A DNA stretch of 64,000 nt, from the NCBI GenBank assembly GCA_032629725.1, contig JAFEVB010000002.1, forward strand, positions 3,658,001-3,722,000, given 5' to 3'. Within the stretch, counting starts at the first letter, position 1; each line of letters begins with the position of its first letter. This DNA comes from Gremmenia infestans. Its lineage: Eukaryota > Ascomycota > Leotiomycetes > Helotiales > Hamatocanthoscyphaceae. Below, piece by piece: positions 47,701 through 59,254 of the stretch. The notes under the pieces are model-generated. The model did no database searches and was not told the DNA's origin. It worked only from the letters and a program-made list of their open reading frames with translations. The translations under genes were made by a program, and so were the position numbers.

Positions 47701-48684
47701 AGCTGTCTTTTCACCAGATGCCGAGGGGTGGAGCATTGTCAGCGAAGGTCCACTTTCGCTGTAGATTGACGGTTGTTGAGCAGTAGTGAAGGTACCGTTT
47801 GGGCACGAAATCGACGGCTGTTGTCCTGATGGTTGAACAATGCTCTGCTCTTGGTTTTCCAGCCGTAGTCTCTTTGATAAAGTTCCACTTTCATAGGACA
47901 TCGACGGTTGAGTTCCCGACGGCTGCACTTGATTCTGGCTTGATATCGGCCACGCTGGTAGTTCTGAAGAAGCAGCGCGTTTTCGAGACATCAGTTCGTA
48001 TTCTGAAGAGGCTTCGACCGTATTCTGCTCCTTTCTGGAAGGCTTAATCATACATTGATCCAAGACCGGGAGCTTCACATTTGCCTTAGATCTTACTTCC
48101 CCATATTTCAGTGAATCCAATACATCGTTCTGGCGGCGCATCGACTTCCGCGTCTGCTTCGGAGAACGAACATTCTCGATATCCATTATGTCATCTTCCA
48201 TGGACGGCTCAACCCTGTTTTGGTGCGTATTCCGCAATCGTGGAACAGGTGTACTCATTGTCTCGTACTTCATGAATGGTTGGTCTACATGCTCGTAGGA
48301 TTTAGTCGATTCCACGACAGCAGCATCCATCTGCGAATCCATCCGTAAACGATGTGTTTGGTAGTCTGCATCATCGATGAGTATCAAATTTTCTTGTTCC
48401 GACGGCGAGAGTGTGTTCCGAATAATCACTGCTTTCCAATCGACGCGCGACCAGCCTGCGCCGTCCAGGTATGTGTTGGTCTCCGCCATGTCTGCGGTGG
48501 TTTTCTGGGTAGATTGCGGAGGCTTGATCAGATTCATTGACAGGTCTCTGACATTGCTATGAAGCTTCGGTCGAACTGTAGTTGAATCGTCGGCGAGTTT
48601 GCTCTGACTAGCTTGTCGAGGTTCGATCATTGACACTTCGGGCGAGTTGTTTGGGGCTCTTGGGTGGTGAAAGCTCGGAGACAT
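44731..48684 (-). CDS. Large hypothetical protein with three tandem repeats of about 95 residues
   Basis: Function not recognised. One open frame of 1,317 residues from the ATG at 48684 (MSPSFHHPRAPNNSPEV). The same frame stays open upstream to an acceptor-like TTTAG, and a GTGAGT donor lies at 48799-48794, so an 80-bp 5' intron is likely. Residues 1-600 are low-complexity, rich in Ser, Gln, Pro and Thr, with several QPS repeats. A basic stretch (RRRGNREERTIARKAAKLAN) near 560-580 could bind nucleic acid or act as a nuclear signal. Three related units start near 823, 934 and 1053. Each carries a P-x(5)-GF start, a hydrophobic-plus-W core (LEDAWEAAIWLEFQEW, IEDAWEKFLWLTFQKW, LEKAWEALIWLEFQKW) and an I-(Y/H)-x-R near the end. 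The C-terminus is acidic. No catalytic motif is seen. Confidence 0.8.
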   Translation of the reverse strand: MSPSFHHPRAPNNSPEVSMIEPRQASQSKLADDSTTVRPKLHSNVRDLSMNLIKPPQSTQKTTADMAETNTYLDGAGWSRVDWKAVIIRNTLSPSEQENLILIDDADYQTHRLRMDSQMDAAVVESTKSYEHVDQPFMKYETMSTPVPRLRNTHQNRVEPSMEDDIMDIENVRSPKQTRKSMRRQNDVLDSLKYGEVRSKANVKLPVLDQCMIKPSRKEQNTVEASSEYELMSRKRAASSELPAWPISSQNQVQPSGTQPSMSYESGTLSKRLRLENQEQSIVQPSGQQPSISCPNGTFTTAQQPSIYSESGPSLTMLHPSASGEKTALSKRIDTKNYSQKVVGLNYDPTGPDTLRAHEVSIQQSTKHYENRPLTTKQQPNSTPLRGHMSLNSKFQVFSIPGLAAGKNCTSGFDYYPHQNLGPMPSVNAGPRNMLDHEAITPSGTMGSQKQIPNRNLDVSMRGIVATSQEIRDSTLPSLATTSNDYIVSNQNEKLPEVRQTTGSQVSTQDFRPVPALNQVTAPLYGTSWETYKSQPPYTVHQHHQEQKASVANTSLRCDEPKVVRRRGNREERTIARKAAKLANRNAKKTVAALIDDADSALFVAPNSDTVKTTLRDSIQQWQAGLLSEKTDDTSTDIALQAPSDIPKLAPLTTFAAMGKPKATLSLNAPSGLKRTHLAGPSSHPTPSVVNHVPHGETQITPTQLEISNEPEGSIMIGVTKFSQKPYPIFGKHTKPASFLSATGSSNQEPKGWETQSGVIVGEVRMTAKKAKKAKTALFLAANRAGHQATKDAHDPATMNTKAHKSARTSAQVPKTLSTDIRVPAFEDVAIEGFLGLAFKIGYSTFASNTYDLDEGKLTLTQLEDAWEAAIWLEFQEWFKEGTNSEEKMTQYYKALHQIYDRRTEPLRGLAEMEGLFPPIKHDEKSVETRKEQAVEIKIPPFKKAVKKGFVKMLAGLPFQNFAQAVTEYNEEPVTLKQIEDAWEKFLWLTFQKWDTGMEFSEMKVACYITALTQIHTRHGSKLFKELAKREGRTLEEKEGGEAAEKKGVNVKVKVPALQEIINKGFLNLVIEFGYQRFSQSMYDCNEGKITLTLLEKAWEALIWLEFQKWDDNSMSPQTKKYWYNDAMNQIHHRNTPLLKNLAKKAGKPLIAEDGENGVDMEDVFRLLPSEEEDNEPIASSPTAKVIRQDRAEYSNCMQTVVFLPGCFDAQARGDGLPFMATGARMQYATDHYWDADGKPLAEPEIAGIIDGELEQKRTGLKIEMEEGRTTVGEDDLYDDSGDEGVKAREATHGKKAVAIDLSGDDVDIEVAGDLAK

Positions 48685-49259
48685 CGCGACCTCTTCTCCC
48701 GTCTCCGATTCTCTGTCCGCTAAACAAACCAACTATCAGTAACACATTCACTTTTTCCCTCTCAACCCCAACTTCCAGCACGTCGAAGAAAAGACTCACG
48801 GCTCTGAGTCTGTTGTTTATCGCGAGCTGCACATCTATCCACTTTCTTCAAGGGTTCGTGGCCGGAATATCATTTAACCGTGCTGATGTTGATGTTGTGG
48901 AATTACAGTAATGTGACGATGAAAAACAAGATGGGGTGGCGCGAGATTGAGTTTTGTAAACAAAGATGAGCGGAAGGCACGAAGGGGTCAGGTCGCTAGG
49001 CGAGACTGTAAAGGTGAGCAGGGTCAATTTTCAACTACGCCTCTTTATGAGAAGATTGCAAGCTGTTATTTAGCAAATTTGCAACTGGAGTCTCGATTAA
49101 ATATAATAAATACACAGCAAGGCAGGATGAGGCAAAGACAATAAACTACGAGCACCTAGTACTCGGGGTGAAGAATAAGGAAGTTTCCATTCCACTACTC
49201 TAATTACTGCTCTTTGATCCTCTTATCTAACGAACGCTTCATCTAAAAACAGTTTTATC
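48685..49259. other. Intergenic: upstream of the large repeat protein, 3' flank of amine oxidase
   Basis: Contains a probable leader intron of the minus-strand gene (48720-48799). No other feature is seen. Confidence 0.5.
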
Positions 49260-51431
49260 TCAAAGCTTTACCTCCCTCTTACAACCCGAAGCTTGCCCCT
49301 CAACTGCATGCTTCAACGCCTCATCCTCCACCAACCGACTCCCATTCCCAGCCTGCGTACTCTGCGGGACATCCAACGCCGGATTCTGATCAAAAAACCC
49401 GCTCGGTTTGAGACTCACCGTCATAGTGTCACACGGCATAACAGGATAATCCTCCGTCCTCGGATTATGCGTCAAGCTTATCGAGTGCCAGACAACGATA
49501 TCCGTATCCTCGGTGGTATCCTTTCTCGCAGCCCAAGAGGCGAGATCAGGAGTATGGTTGGGGTGCGATTGGTAAGTGTAGTCGCCTGCTGCGTAGAGTT
49601 CATTGTCGTGGTGGGAGGTTACCCAAAAAGGATGGAAGGCATATTTTGCGCGGCGGCCGTGCCAGGATTTGGGGTGGGCGAGGAGCATTTGTTTCGATGG
49701 AGAATGAATTGCGTAGGCGACGGGGTGTCCGGATGAGGGATTGATGCTGTGTGGGTTTATAATCTTGTGGACGCGGTTTGGTGCTGAGTCTGAGTGGGTG
49801 GATGATGTGAGGGCCTTTTTCTCAGTGACATATCCAACTCCGTAGGGGTTGTCATCATCCCATGGCATAGCGACCGAGTCTTCTTCGACGAAGGTGTTTT
49901 TGTCGCCATCGATGCTGGGATCTATGCGTAGGCTGAAAACATGTTGGTGGAAGGGGGCCATGACACCTTCATTGACATTTGTGCCGAAGGGAACTGTGAC
50001 ACCTTTGTCTATTGGGGCCGTGGAAAGGATGCCTGTGGCCTGAATCTTGTAGTGCAAACCGGCAGCTTGATCTAGATGCCACATGAAGACATACTCATAG
50101 TTCCCAACAGTAATGATTGTCTGAAGAACGAGAACTCGAGACCGGACGATTGAAACAGCTCCGGTACGAGTATTGGTGTGCTTCCATCCGATACCATCAT
50201 CGATCTCGTGCATGCAAACTGCGTTTGGCTTCTCGACCGGGTTGCCATTCGAGTCGCCAATAACAAATGAGAAGTACTAGAACATAAGTCAGCTTTACTT
50301 CGCATTTACGGGCAGAATCCTACAGAGCAGAAAGGGTTCTATCAAGCCATAGACTATTGACAGAAGCAAATAAGAGAATTGCCACTTACTTTGATCACCC
50401 CCAAACAATCACACCCCAACGCCAAATTATTAGCAGCGACACCGGCCCCGATATCCCCGACATCAAAAACGCTTTTCCTCGAATAAGGCATCCTCGGATC
50501 CCCATAGGGAACAAACATCTCACTCAGACTCAACCGATGGAACAGTTCGCGTCCATCATAAGTAACATCATGCAAAACCATACCCTCCCTCCAATTGAAA
50601 CCTAACCTGAACCGCCATTTCTGCCACTGGATTAGATGACCATCAATGCTGAATGAAACACCTTGTGGCTGGTGGACCATTAGGGGTTTGAGGTCTGTGC
50701 GTGCTGGTTTAGATTGGAGATCGTGGTGATATTCCTTTGGAGGATGGGGCACGAACACTGCGTCTGTTCTAAGCTCGGACTTTGGTCCTGTGGGGAGTTG
50801 GATGATATCAACTAATTCCTTGGTTGTCATATCGAGGATAGGCGAAAAGGGAAGGGGCAAATCATAGTGATTGGAGCCAGGATGATCACCTTCCGCGAAC
50901 AGGTAACACTACCTGATGTTAGAAATTCTCACTCACTTTGATATGTTGAGTACTCACCTGTACATAACGAGGATGCTGATCATCTGAATCGCGTCCATAT
51001 GGCCAAGTATCACAGATCACTTTCAAATGCGGCGGCACTTTATACGCCTCGATCCTTTCCAATACCTTCGGGTTGGATAGGCACGCATCTCTCATATCTA
51101 TAATCTCATTCACATCTGCCTGGGCATGGAAATGGCTATCTAATTGCTCGACAAGTTCCACGGTGCTTTCATCGACGTTGACGGTGGCTTTGAAGAGATG
51201 TGACGTGCCGCGGTGGTAATACAAGGCTGAGGCACGGCGAGGAAGTGGTGGGAGGGAAGAGCAATTTCGTTCAGCTTTCAAGTAGGCTCGAAGCTGTGCT
51301 TTTGGAGGCTCATCGATGTTGATTATCTTGAAGTGAATGGTATGATCAGGTGATAGCTTTTTGAGAAGGGATGAGATTTGAGTGATTTCGGAAGGAGCCA
51401 ATGGGTCCAGGGGATGTCTGGTTTGAGACAT
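49260..51431 (-). CDS. Copper amine oxidase (primary-amine oxidase)
   Basis: Oxidises primary amines to aldehydes with release of ammonia and H2O2, using copper and a topaquinone made from its own tyrosine; in fungi it lets amines serve as nitrogen source. Three exons are inferred: 50958-51431, 50390-50908 and 49260-50276, all phase 0, giving 669 residues, a normal length. Motifs: the catalytic-base aspartate at about 307 in FDVGDIGAG, the topaquinone tyrosine at about 391 in VGNYEY, HQHVFSLRID, and WHSISLTHNPRTEDYPVMP with the C-terminal copper histidine region. The protein ends EVKL, which only loosely resembles a peroxisomal tripeptide, so location is open. Strong identification. Confidence 0.95.
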
Positions 51432-51892
51432 CTTCCAGATTTGTCTTGAAAGAACGGTTTAATTAGACAATTCTTAGAATCTAGTAATCGTTGTCAGTTA
51501 TAAATGTCTCGGAGAAGGTTTAATTGTCAAGAGTGGGCCAAGTGCCAAACGGTTTACATACTGGTAATTTTGTATTAACTGCAATCAAAGTTACGTACAC
51601 AGTAAGACAATGCCGAAAAGAGTGGTTGACACGTTATGAAGCATTAGGATGCGAAAGTGATCGAGAGAAACGGGTGCAAGTCGCGTGGCTATATATGCAA
51701 ACAAAGTTTTTGGTGTGTACAACGTCTTTGTCCTCTCCGGTCAATCGGAGGAGATAAGCGGGTGTCACGTGTCACTATCTAAGGGGCTCGCTTCCATCGC
51801 ATCCCACTTTTCGGGTTGGGGCGGGGTGACCTGCCACATCTGATCGTGGACGAGATTGGGTATACAACATTTCATTTTTGGTTTAGATATCT
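51432..51892. other. Intergenic between amine oxidase start and UTP8-like 3' end
   Basis: Holds the amine oxidase promoter; no binding site can be named with confidence. Confidence 0.5.
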
Positions 51893-54734
51893 TCAGATCA
51901 TTATCCTCTCAAGGGTGTACTTCCCAACCTTCTGACTCTTCAGATGCCCGATGTCTCGTGCAGTACGTTTCGATACTTCCCCACCGGCGCCAACCTTTAG
52001 TAGTGATATCTGTTTGTCTGCTCTCAAACCAAGAGGCAGAATCTTAGCCTCCGAAGTCGAAGATGGAAGAAGGATGGGTGGGTTGACAGGGCCCTTGTGC
52101 TTTTTCCTACTAGGCGCATCTGAACCTGGCTCGCGTTCTTGAGGGAGAGACTTCTGTATCGCATCGCCGTATCGCACCATCTCCGAGGTCAGCCCCTTCA
52201 AATACGCGGCCTCTTGAATTCCTTCTAACGCAGCACTCACTTCAAGCTTGAGACTTGAAATCAATTCCTCTGCCTCGAACGGATCGCCTTCGACGAGTTT
52301 CAAATCACCAGATAACCAACCCCCAGCTCCCACAGCATCAATGCAATTGTTGAGTAAGCTGGAAATGAGTATAATAGTGCTTCCCGGGACCTCAGCATCC
52401 TCATCTACGAGCTCTGATTCATCATCGTCAAAGTACTTGGCTGTCCAGGCTCCTCGTGCGAGTTCGAATCTGAGAAGATAGATGAGAGACATAATCTCTT
52501 GGCTTGTTAAAGTCAATTGAAGAGCGTGTACGATCGCGCTAGTTGGGCAAGTGTAAAGCCTCGAAAGTGCTAAACTCAGTGCCTGCCCGCGTAGACCTGA
52601 GCCAGGTCCCAATTGATATTCCGCGTGTTCCAGATCTTTCTCGGCTTCAGCTTCCAGCTCCTCCAATTGCTCATCGGCATCACCGTTCACTAGCCCTGCA
52701 TCTTCGCCGTTCGTGAGTAGTCCCTGCTTTACGCGAATATTTTCGCCAAGCATTTCGAGACTTTCCATCAGGGTACGAATCGCGTGAAGTAATTCTGCGG
52801 CTCCGAGGTAGTTCTTGCCGATAAGTGCGAGCAGTAGATCCATATCTGGATTCAGTTCGACGATTGCGTTGATAAGCTCTCCCGATGCAATGGATTTCGC
52901 CGGAGGCGTAGCAGACTCGACTCTCAACCCTGCCTCGATGTTGGCCACAGTCATATGACCAGCATTAATGAGCCACAAAAATACATTTGGTGGGTAGAAC
53001 GAGATAGATAGTTTGGACTGCTCAGGGCTCTCTTCGATCCTGCTAAATATCTTGCTAAGTGCATATATGACCCAGCGACGATCTACATTCGAGGCCTCCA
53101 GTGCGGACACTTTCACACCGTTAGTGAAAGGCTTTGCAGAGTCTGGCTCTGTTGTTGATGATGTAGGGAGCTTTTCAGCAATGAGCTCGTCGAACCTCTC
53201 AGCATCTTCAGCAACAAATGATTTCTCGAAGCTTTCTGTTTGTTCTGCCCATGGGCCCTCGAAAGTAGTGATTAGACCAGGGAGATACTCTTCCAGAGTT
53301 TTGGAACCGACAGCATCCATTCCCTTCTTCCCGCGACCGGGGCGTGATTGTTCTTTGACCGAGCAGCCAAGTGAGTCAATGAGGAGACCTGCCGCACGGG
53401 ATCTTCCTTGACGATCTTGATGCCCTTCAACATGTATTGCAATGAGGCTGTTGTCCCTGATTCCTACAACCGCACCAAGTTTGGGGAAGTAAGTTATAAG
53501 GTTGCAGGAGCTGCTTGAAGTTCTGTTGGTTTCATTTTGGCCTTCTCGTTTGCGTTTCAAGGACTCCTCAGACGTGAAATCGATCGCGGCTAGAATCGAC
53601 TGATATTTTGGATTGTAGACGGTGATGTACTGATTGGACGATATCATGATCGAAGTACTTGAAAGTCTCAAAAATGATTCCGCTTTACTCACATTGAGAC
53701 TGGATTGTTCTTTCGGTCCGCTTTCAGTCAGTTCGAATGTAGTTAGGGTATTGTTGCTCAATTGTTGCAGTATTCCCGTAGAAACCTGAATGCTGAAAGT
53801 CGGATTATCTTTCCGCTTGTATGACACAGGAAATGGTGCCGACAAAAGGGCTTGCACCGAGTGTAGTAGCCCATTAATATGTGCAGATCTCCTTGGAGGT
53901 GCGATAATGTGCAGGGTTCTTGTGAGAGTGTCCGAGGCTTTGGTGACAAGAACCATAAGGTCTGGGTTGAACCCGTCCTCTGATATTTCCTGCGCGAATG
54001 CGGCAAGCACGTCCTGCCGGTCTTTCAGAATGCTTTGACTTGCAGCATGTGCATTGGTGAGATGTGCGAATTCGACCTCTAAATCTTTACTACGCGTCGC
54101 ATCATGTCCTTCCACAAGAGCAGTGGCAGGAGACTTCCACTTCTCTTGGAGGGTTTCACCATCCAAACATTGAATTTCGCCGTCCTTTCGTATCACAAGT
54201 AAATCTGTCGAAGTGGCCGAGATTTCTAACCCAAATGTTGCTGAAATAACACCAAGATAAAACACGGAATTTCCAGTGTTCTCCAGATTGTGGCTTATGG
54301 TGGAAGATTTTGTATGACTTGTACCGTCCGTTATATCGTGAAATAAGGAGATTTGAGATTGGACTCCAGTAGTGGATGCGTATGTTCGTCGTTCGGTTTT
54401 GCTTTTAGAAATCCGGGTGCGCAACGAGGTAGGCGGGCAGGTAAAAGATGATTGTGGAGGCAAAGCGTACGAAGTGATTAATTTTGAGGACGAGATCTAA
54501 AGGAGAACGATCAACTCTAGTTCATAAGGAGTCCAGATTGGAAGAGCGTCTTACATCGTATAGATTCAAACCCTCGCCGTCAATGCCCACCGCAAGCTCA
54601 GATCTTTTTCTCTTTTTTGCGCCGGGTGCCCCTCCATAGACATCGCCCACCACATATCGCCCTTTGCTGTGGTCAATGGGCCGGGGCAAAGATGCCACGA
54701 CATAAGGACTTTGTAACGAGAATTTGGACGACAT
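51893..54734 (-). CDS. UTP8-like protein (t-UTP/SSU processome component)
   Basis: In yeast, Utp8 is part of the t-UTP complex that links rDNA transcription with early 18S rRNA processing in the nucleolus, and it also aids tRNA export. Two exons are inferred: 54555-54734 and 51893-54496, phase 0, giving 927 residues. The N-terminus MSSKFSLQSPYVVASLPRPI, followed by KKRKRSELAVGIDGEGLNLY and SSSKLITSYALPPQSSFTCP, fits the fungal Utp8 beta-propeller family as I remember it. The C-terminal half is helical and acidic, and ends with a basic KKHKGPVNPP tract. The call rests on recognition of the N-terminal block, without a computed match. The gene shares a 416-bp divergent upstream region with the ELG1-like gene. 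Confidence 0.72.
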
Positions 54735-55150
54735 GGCGGAAAAGTGTCGTGAATAGCTTTGTTACTTTTGTCCCGGTGAAGCTTCTACCAGAAAAATAAA
54801 TTTAATTCTGGGCGTCGAGAAGTTCTTCAAACGCAGCCAAGCTAAAGCCCCGACGACGCTTGCTACGGGGGCCGGGCTTTTCACTCTAGAACGGCAGTCG
54901 CGATCAGAACTTCAGAACGCGGTTCCCGAACATCGCCAAATTTCCATTTAGATTTCCATACCAACTCCCTTTTGCTGACTTTACGATTACTCTACTATCT
55001 TGCCAGACAGATCCGTTCAACCAAATCCCCACATTTCTCTGTATTCTGCACCATCGCCTTTGAACGCCCAAACTGCTATGACACCATCAAATTCGACTCT
55101 GCGGGACGCGTGAAACCCGCGTTCTACTACAACGTATTTTGAGAATTCGG
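54735..55150. promoter_or_regulatory. Divergent promoter region between UTP8-like and ELG1-like genes
   Basis: 416 bp between two start codons pointing away from each other. It must contain both upstream regions. No specific element is called. Confidence 0.6.
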
Positions 55151-58100
55151 ATGGCAGCTCTGGCAACCATGACCATGGGGGAGATGAACGAGGGGCAAAA
55201 ACAGGTCTATCCCCTCTTCCGGAAGAATGCAAGTATGTAATTATATCTAGAGAACTATGCTGTAAACCTGTCAATCTAATCCTGTCCCAGAACCCCGAAA
55301 CACCAAGCCGAAGAAAGTTGAACCACCAATGCTTTCTACAAGCGTCTCGAAGAGCGAATCCGAGCTTCAGCCTTCGTCTGTCGATGCACCTAAGAAGCCT
55401 CTGGGGAGGCCCCACAAGAAGCCCAAGAACGTCTTGCCGGTCGAAACCTTGAATACAGCAGCAAACACATGTGCAGTCCCCCAGGAGAAGGAGGATGGTC
55501 AGGCGGAGCTGCTGGAGGTCGACCCCAACAATAGCAGGAGGAAACGGCGGAAAACAGACTCGCCAGTACACGAGGAATTCCTCGAAGGAGGAGACAAAGC
55601 CGTGAAGGACATGAAATTCCCTAAGAAGGGTGGGGCTTCGAAAAAGGACGAGACATCCCCCTCAACTCAACAAGCAGAAAGACTGAGTCAACCGCTCAAT
55701 TCACTGCAAAAACTCGAGCCTTGCAACGAACTATCCCCTTCAACAAATGTTGCGCACATTATAGGGCCCATATTTCCCCCCTCACAAATGCAAAACGGCT
55801 CGGGAATACTGGAGTTGGACAGAGGCAACGATCCAGCTGGAGTCAATTCTGCAGATTCGCAGAACAGAATTCAGAACAAGAATGGAATGCAAGTAGACGA
55901 AAGCTACCCTGCTCTTACCAGTGAAAAGGGCGAATTTGACTTGAAATTGCTACCTGCAGAAGGAGCTGACAAGAAACCAAAAAAGGTCTTGCGACTGAAT
56001 ACGAAGACTGGCACCATTGGTTCACCTCCCGCCAAGAAAAAGATGCTCTCTGTTGAGCCAGCTACGAAAATTTCCGGTCGTAGGAAATCACCCAGATCCA
56101 ATATTATTACGGTTCGTTATGGAGATGGGGAGCTTTTTCCATTAGGAATTGGTCCAAAAATAGAGCAGATTCTGAATGGTACTTTCATTGTCCCTGCGCC
56201 CAGCAAGGCTGTGTCTGACCCACCCAAGGTCACGAAACCTGCCCCAATTCAGCCGCCGAAAGCCCTACATCCTCTTTTCATGGGCAAAGGTGCTTCCAGA
56301 CCGCCAGATCATAAATCGGAAATTGCCAATAAGGCCTCGAATGTGGAGGTGGTAGAAAGCAAGGAGCCTAAAGTACTAGGAAGGGCCAGAGAACGTTCAT
56401 TTGGGAAACCAGATTCTCCGCCTAAGCCAAGGGCTGCTCCATTTGCTGGTTTCGGCAAATCTTCTATGATTCTCAAATTTCCCGGGGCTGTAGAACCAGC
56501 ATGGCCATGGCAAGGTATGGTACACGTTCGTCCAGATGCTAGCCAAGACTTTCCGCGGGGTGCCGGCAACCAAAGTGACGATTTGCAAATTCGTTCAAAA
56601 GCCAAAAAGTCTAAGTATCAGGCCGTTCAAATTCTACCGAAAGAAGATGTTATTCGTGCTTTAGCAACAGAATTAGGGCTAGGAAATGTGGTTGAGAGCA
56701 TTCGAGAGACCAATCCAGACGAATTCCCTCTTCTTCCTCCTTGCCTGCGTATCCCGATCAAGCACTACGAAGGCGGAAGTGCTATACAACGACGAGTGCG
56801 CAACGAGATTCGATCTAAACTGCCCCCTCCCAATGCAGCTAAATCCAGCTCCAGCGATGATGAGATCCATACAAATACTTGCAGTCGCGCGATACCGCAT
56901 CCAGCACTAACAAAGGCTTACGACCTGATTTCAACCACGATGTCTGCTTTTGACCAAGGTCATTGTGAAACTCAGTCATGGACACGGAAATACTCTCCAA
57001 AGTTTGCAGCAGATGTCCTGCAAAGCGGTCGCGAGGCGTTTGTTTTGAAAGAATGGCTAGAGAGATTGACTGTACAGTCTGTGGAGACAGGCCTAGCCGA
57101 TCAAACTGCTGGCCGTGCCTCGTCCCTATCAAGAACTGGGCCAAAGTCTGAAATTGCTGGGAAACGGAAACGAAAGTCCAAGAAGCTGGATGGATTCGTC
57201 ATTTCAAGTGGTGAAGAAGACAACGAAATGGATGAAATAACCGACCCAGAGGACAATCTCATAGCTGAAGTTGGGCAGGGGCTACTCAAGAAGACAGTTA
57301 TTAGGTCCGGTGATGCAAATAAGGGCATCAAAGACTCTGGAAGAGTAACAAATGCTGTTGTCATAAGTGGTCCTCACGGGAGTGGGAAAACTGCCGCCGT
57401 CTATGCTGTTGCAAAGGAGCTAGGTTTCGAAGTGTTCGAGATCAATTCGAGCAGTAGGCGTAACGGCAAGGACATTCTGGAGAAGGTAGGCGACATGACT
57501 CGCAATCATCTCGTCCAACGTTCGCAGGCCCCCATCTCGGTAGATGAAGATGAAAAGCGTATGGATGATGCCCTTGCCCAAGATCTTCAGAGCGGTCGAC
57601 AGGGAACAATGAATTCTTTCTTTAAGCCAAAAGAGAATCCGAAACCCAAACCCGACAGGCCAAGAACCAGTTTCAAAAAGGTGCTCAAAGATCAGCCATT
57701 ACCCAAAGCTCCAATCAAACAACAGAAGCAGTCTTTAATCTTGGTTGAGGAAGCTGACATTCTCTACGAGGAAGACAAAAACTTCTGGGCCACGATTCTG
57801 GATCTCGCCACCAAGTCGAAGCGCCCAATGATCATCACTTGTAGTGACGAGTCCCTTCTACCGATGAATGCTCTTATGCTATATGCAGTCATACGTTTTG
57901 TACCACCTCCCATTGACCTTGCGACGGATTACATGTTATTGGTCGCTGCCTGCGAAGGTCACGTTCTTCGACGGGACGCTGTCAAAACTTTATATGAGGG
58001 CCGAAGTCTGGATCTGCGAGCCTCTTTGACCGACCTAAACTTCTGGTGTCAATTTGCTGTCGGCGACGTGAAATGTGGATTGGACTGGTTCTACCCTCGT

Positions 58101-59254
58101 TGGTCTTGCGGAAGTGATGTTGATGAATATGGAGAAACCATTCGCGTGGTCAGTGAGAATACGTATGAAGCAGGGATGGGCTGGGTATCACAAGATGTCC
58201 TCGAAAGTCACGCGCATTATCTAGACATTGAAGAGGAAATGTTGCACGAGGCATGTGATGGGTGGCATTTAGATGTTGGTGATTGGCAGGAGAATATCGG
58301 CATCGATTCATGGGCAAGTAAGATCCAAATTGTATCGCGTGGGAAAAAAGATGATGTATCTGCACTGAGGATGTACGAAGATTTTACGACCGCCATGAGT
58401 GACGCAGAACTGTTTTCTGGTCCTACTTTTGCACCAGAAAACAAGGTATGATCTATCATTATCCCGCTTTCCATCCGAGGCTAAATATAATTCCCTAGAT
58501 CCTTCTCGATGTCAACATGCCAGAACTATCATCCAAGGTACGAGAAGACTACATCCTAGCCCATGAAGTCATCGAAGCCTCCCCACTAGTCGATTTCACA
58601 ACAACCAGCAAAGATATCTCCCTATGGATGAAATCTCGAGCCAGGAAATACCTCCAAATCGACCAACACATCCAACATGGCTACGAAATTCTACCCCAGC
58701 TAGACCGACCAGGTGAAGGCGACGTGCTGCGCCTCATCAAGAAGCAAGCTATGATTCCCGACCTGTCTCTTTCCCGTAGCGACTTCAGTCTCGCGTTCGA
58801 CCCTATCTCAGAAGAAGAAAAGTACGTCTGGAACACCTCCACAACCCTCGAAGCATCATCCTTCGATCGCCACCTAGCAATCATCTCGGTAGACCTAGCT
58901 CCCTACATACGCTCCATTGTCGCCTACGACGCTCGTCTCCAAGAAGAACGAGCACGTATGAGCAACCTCCTTAGTGAAGGAGGACGAAAGGGGAAACGGC
59001 TAAGAACAACCAGAGCCGCGATGTCTGCGCTTGAGGGCGGGGCTCGCAGCACTACGAGGAGAGAGAGGTATTTTGGGTCGAAGTTGAATTCGCAATTCGT
59101 GCTTAAGACGGGGATGCAGAGTTGGCTTGACGCGGCAATGGTGGAAGAGAGGATCGAGAGAGAGGCACTGAAGCTGATTGCAGAGAGGGATGCTTTGAAG
59201 GCGAGGGATAGGGAGAAAGAAGGTGGGAGTGGGCGTGATGATGAGAGTTCATGA
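55151..59254 (+). CDS. ELG1/ATAD5-like PCNA unloader (RFC-like AAA+ ATPase)
   Basis: The large subunit of the alternative clamp loader that removes PCNA from DNA after replication. Three exons are inferred: 55151-55232, 55291-58445 and 58499-59254, in continuous phase, giving 1,330 residues. The start MAALATMTMGEMNEGQKQVY is the first ATG that splices into the long frame; other starts are possible. QKQVYPLF near residue 16-23 resembles a weak PCNA-binding box. A long disordered basic region fills residues 40-650. The AAA+ core has Walker A GPHGSGKTAA near 721 and a Walker B-like LILVEEADILYEE near 844, followed by sensor-1-type PMIITCSDE. The C-terminus is coiled and charged. The degenerate Walker B and the long N-terminus point to Elg1 over Rfc1 or Ctf18. 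Confidence 0.85.

Noticed and set aside
48684..48732. Earlier start for the triple-repeat protein (MVCLADRES...)
   Set aside because: It would begin at TTG inside what looks like an intron acceptor region; the first ATG in frame is at 48684.
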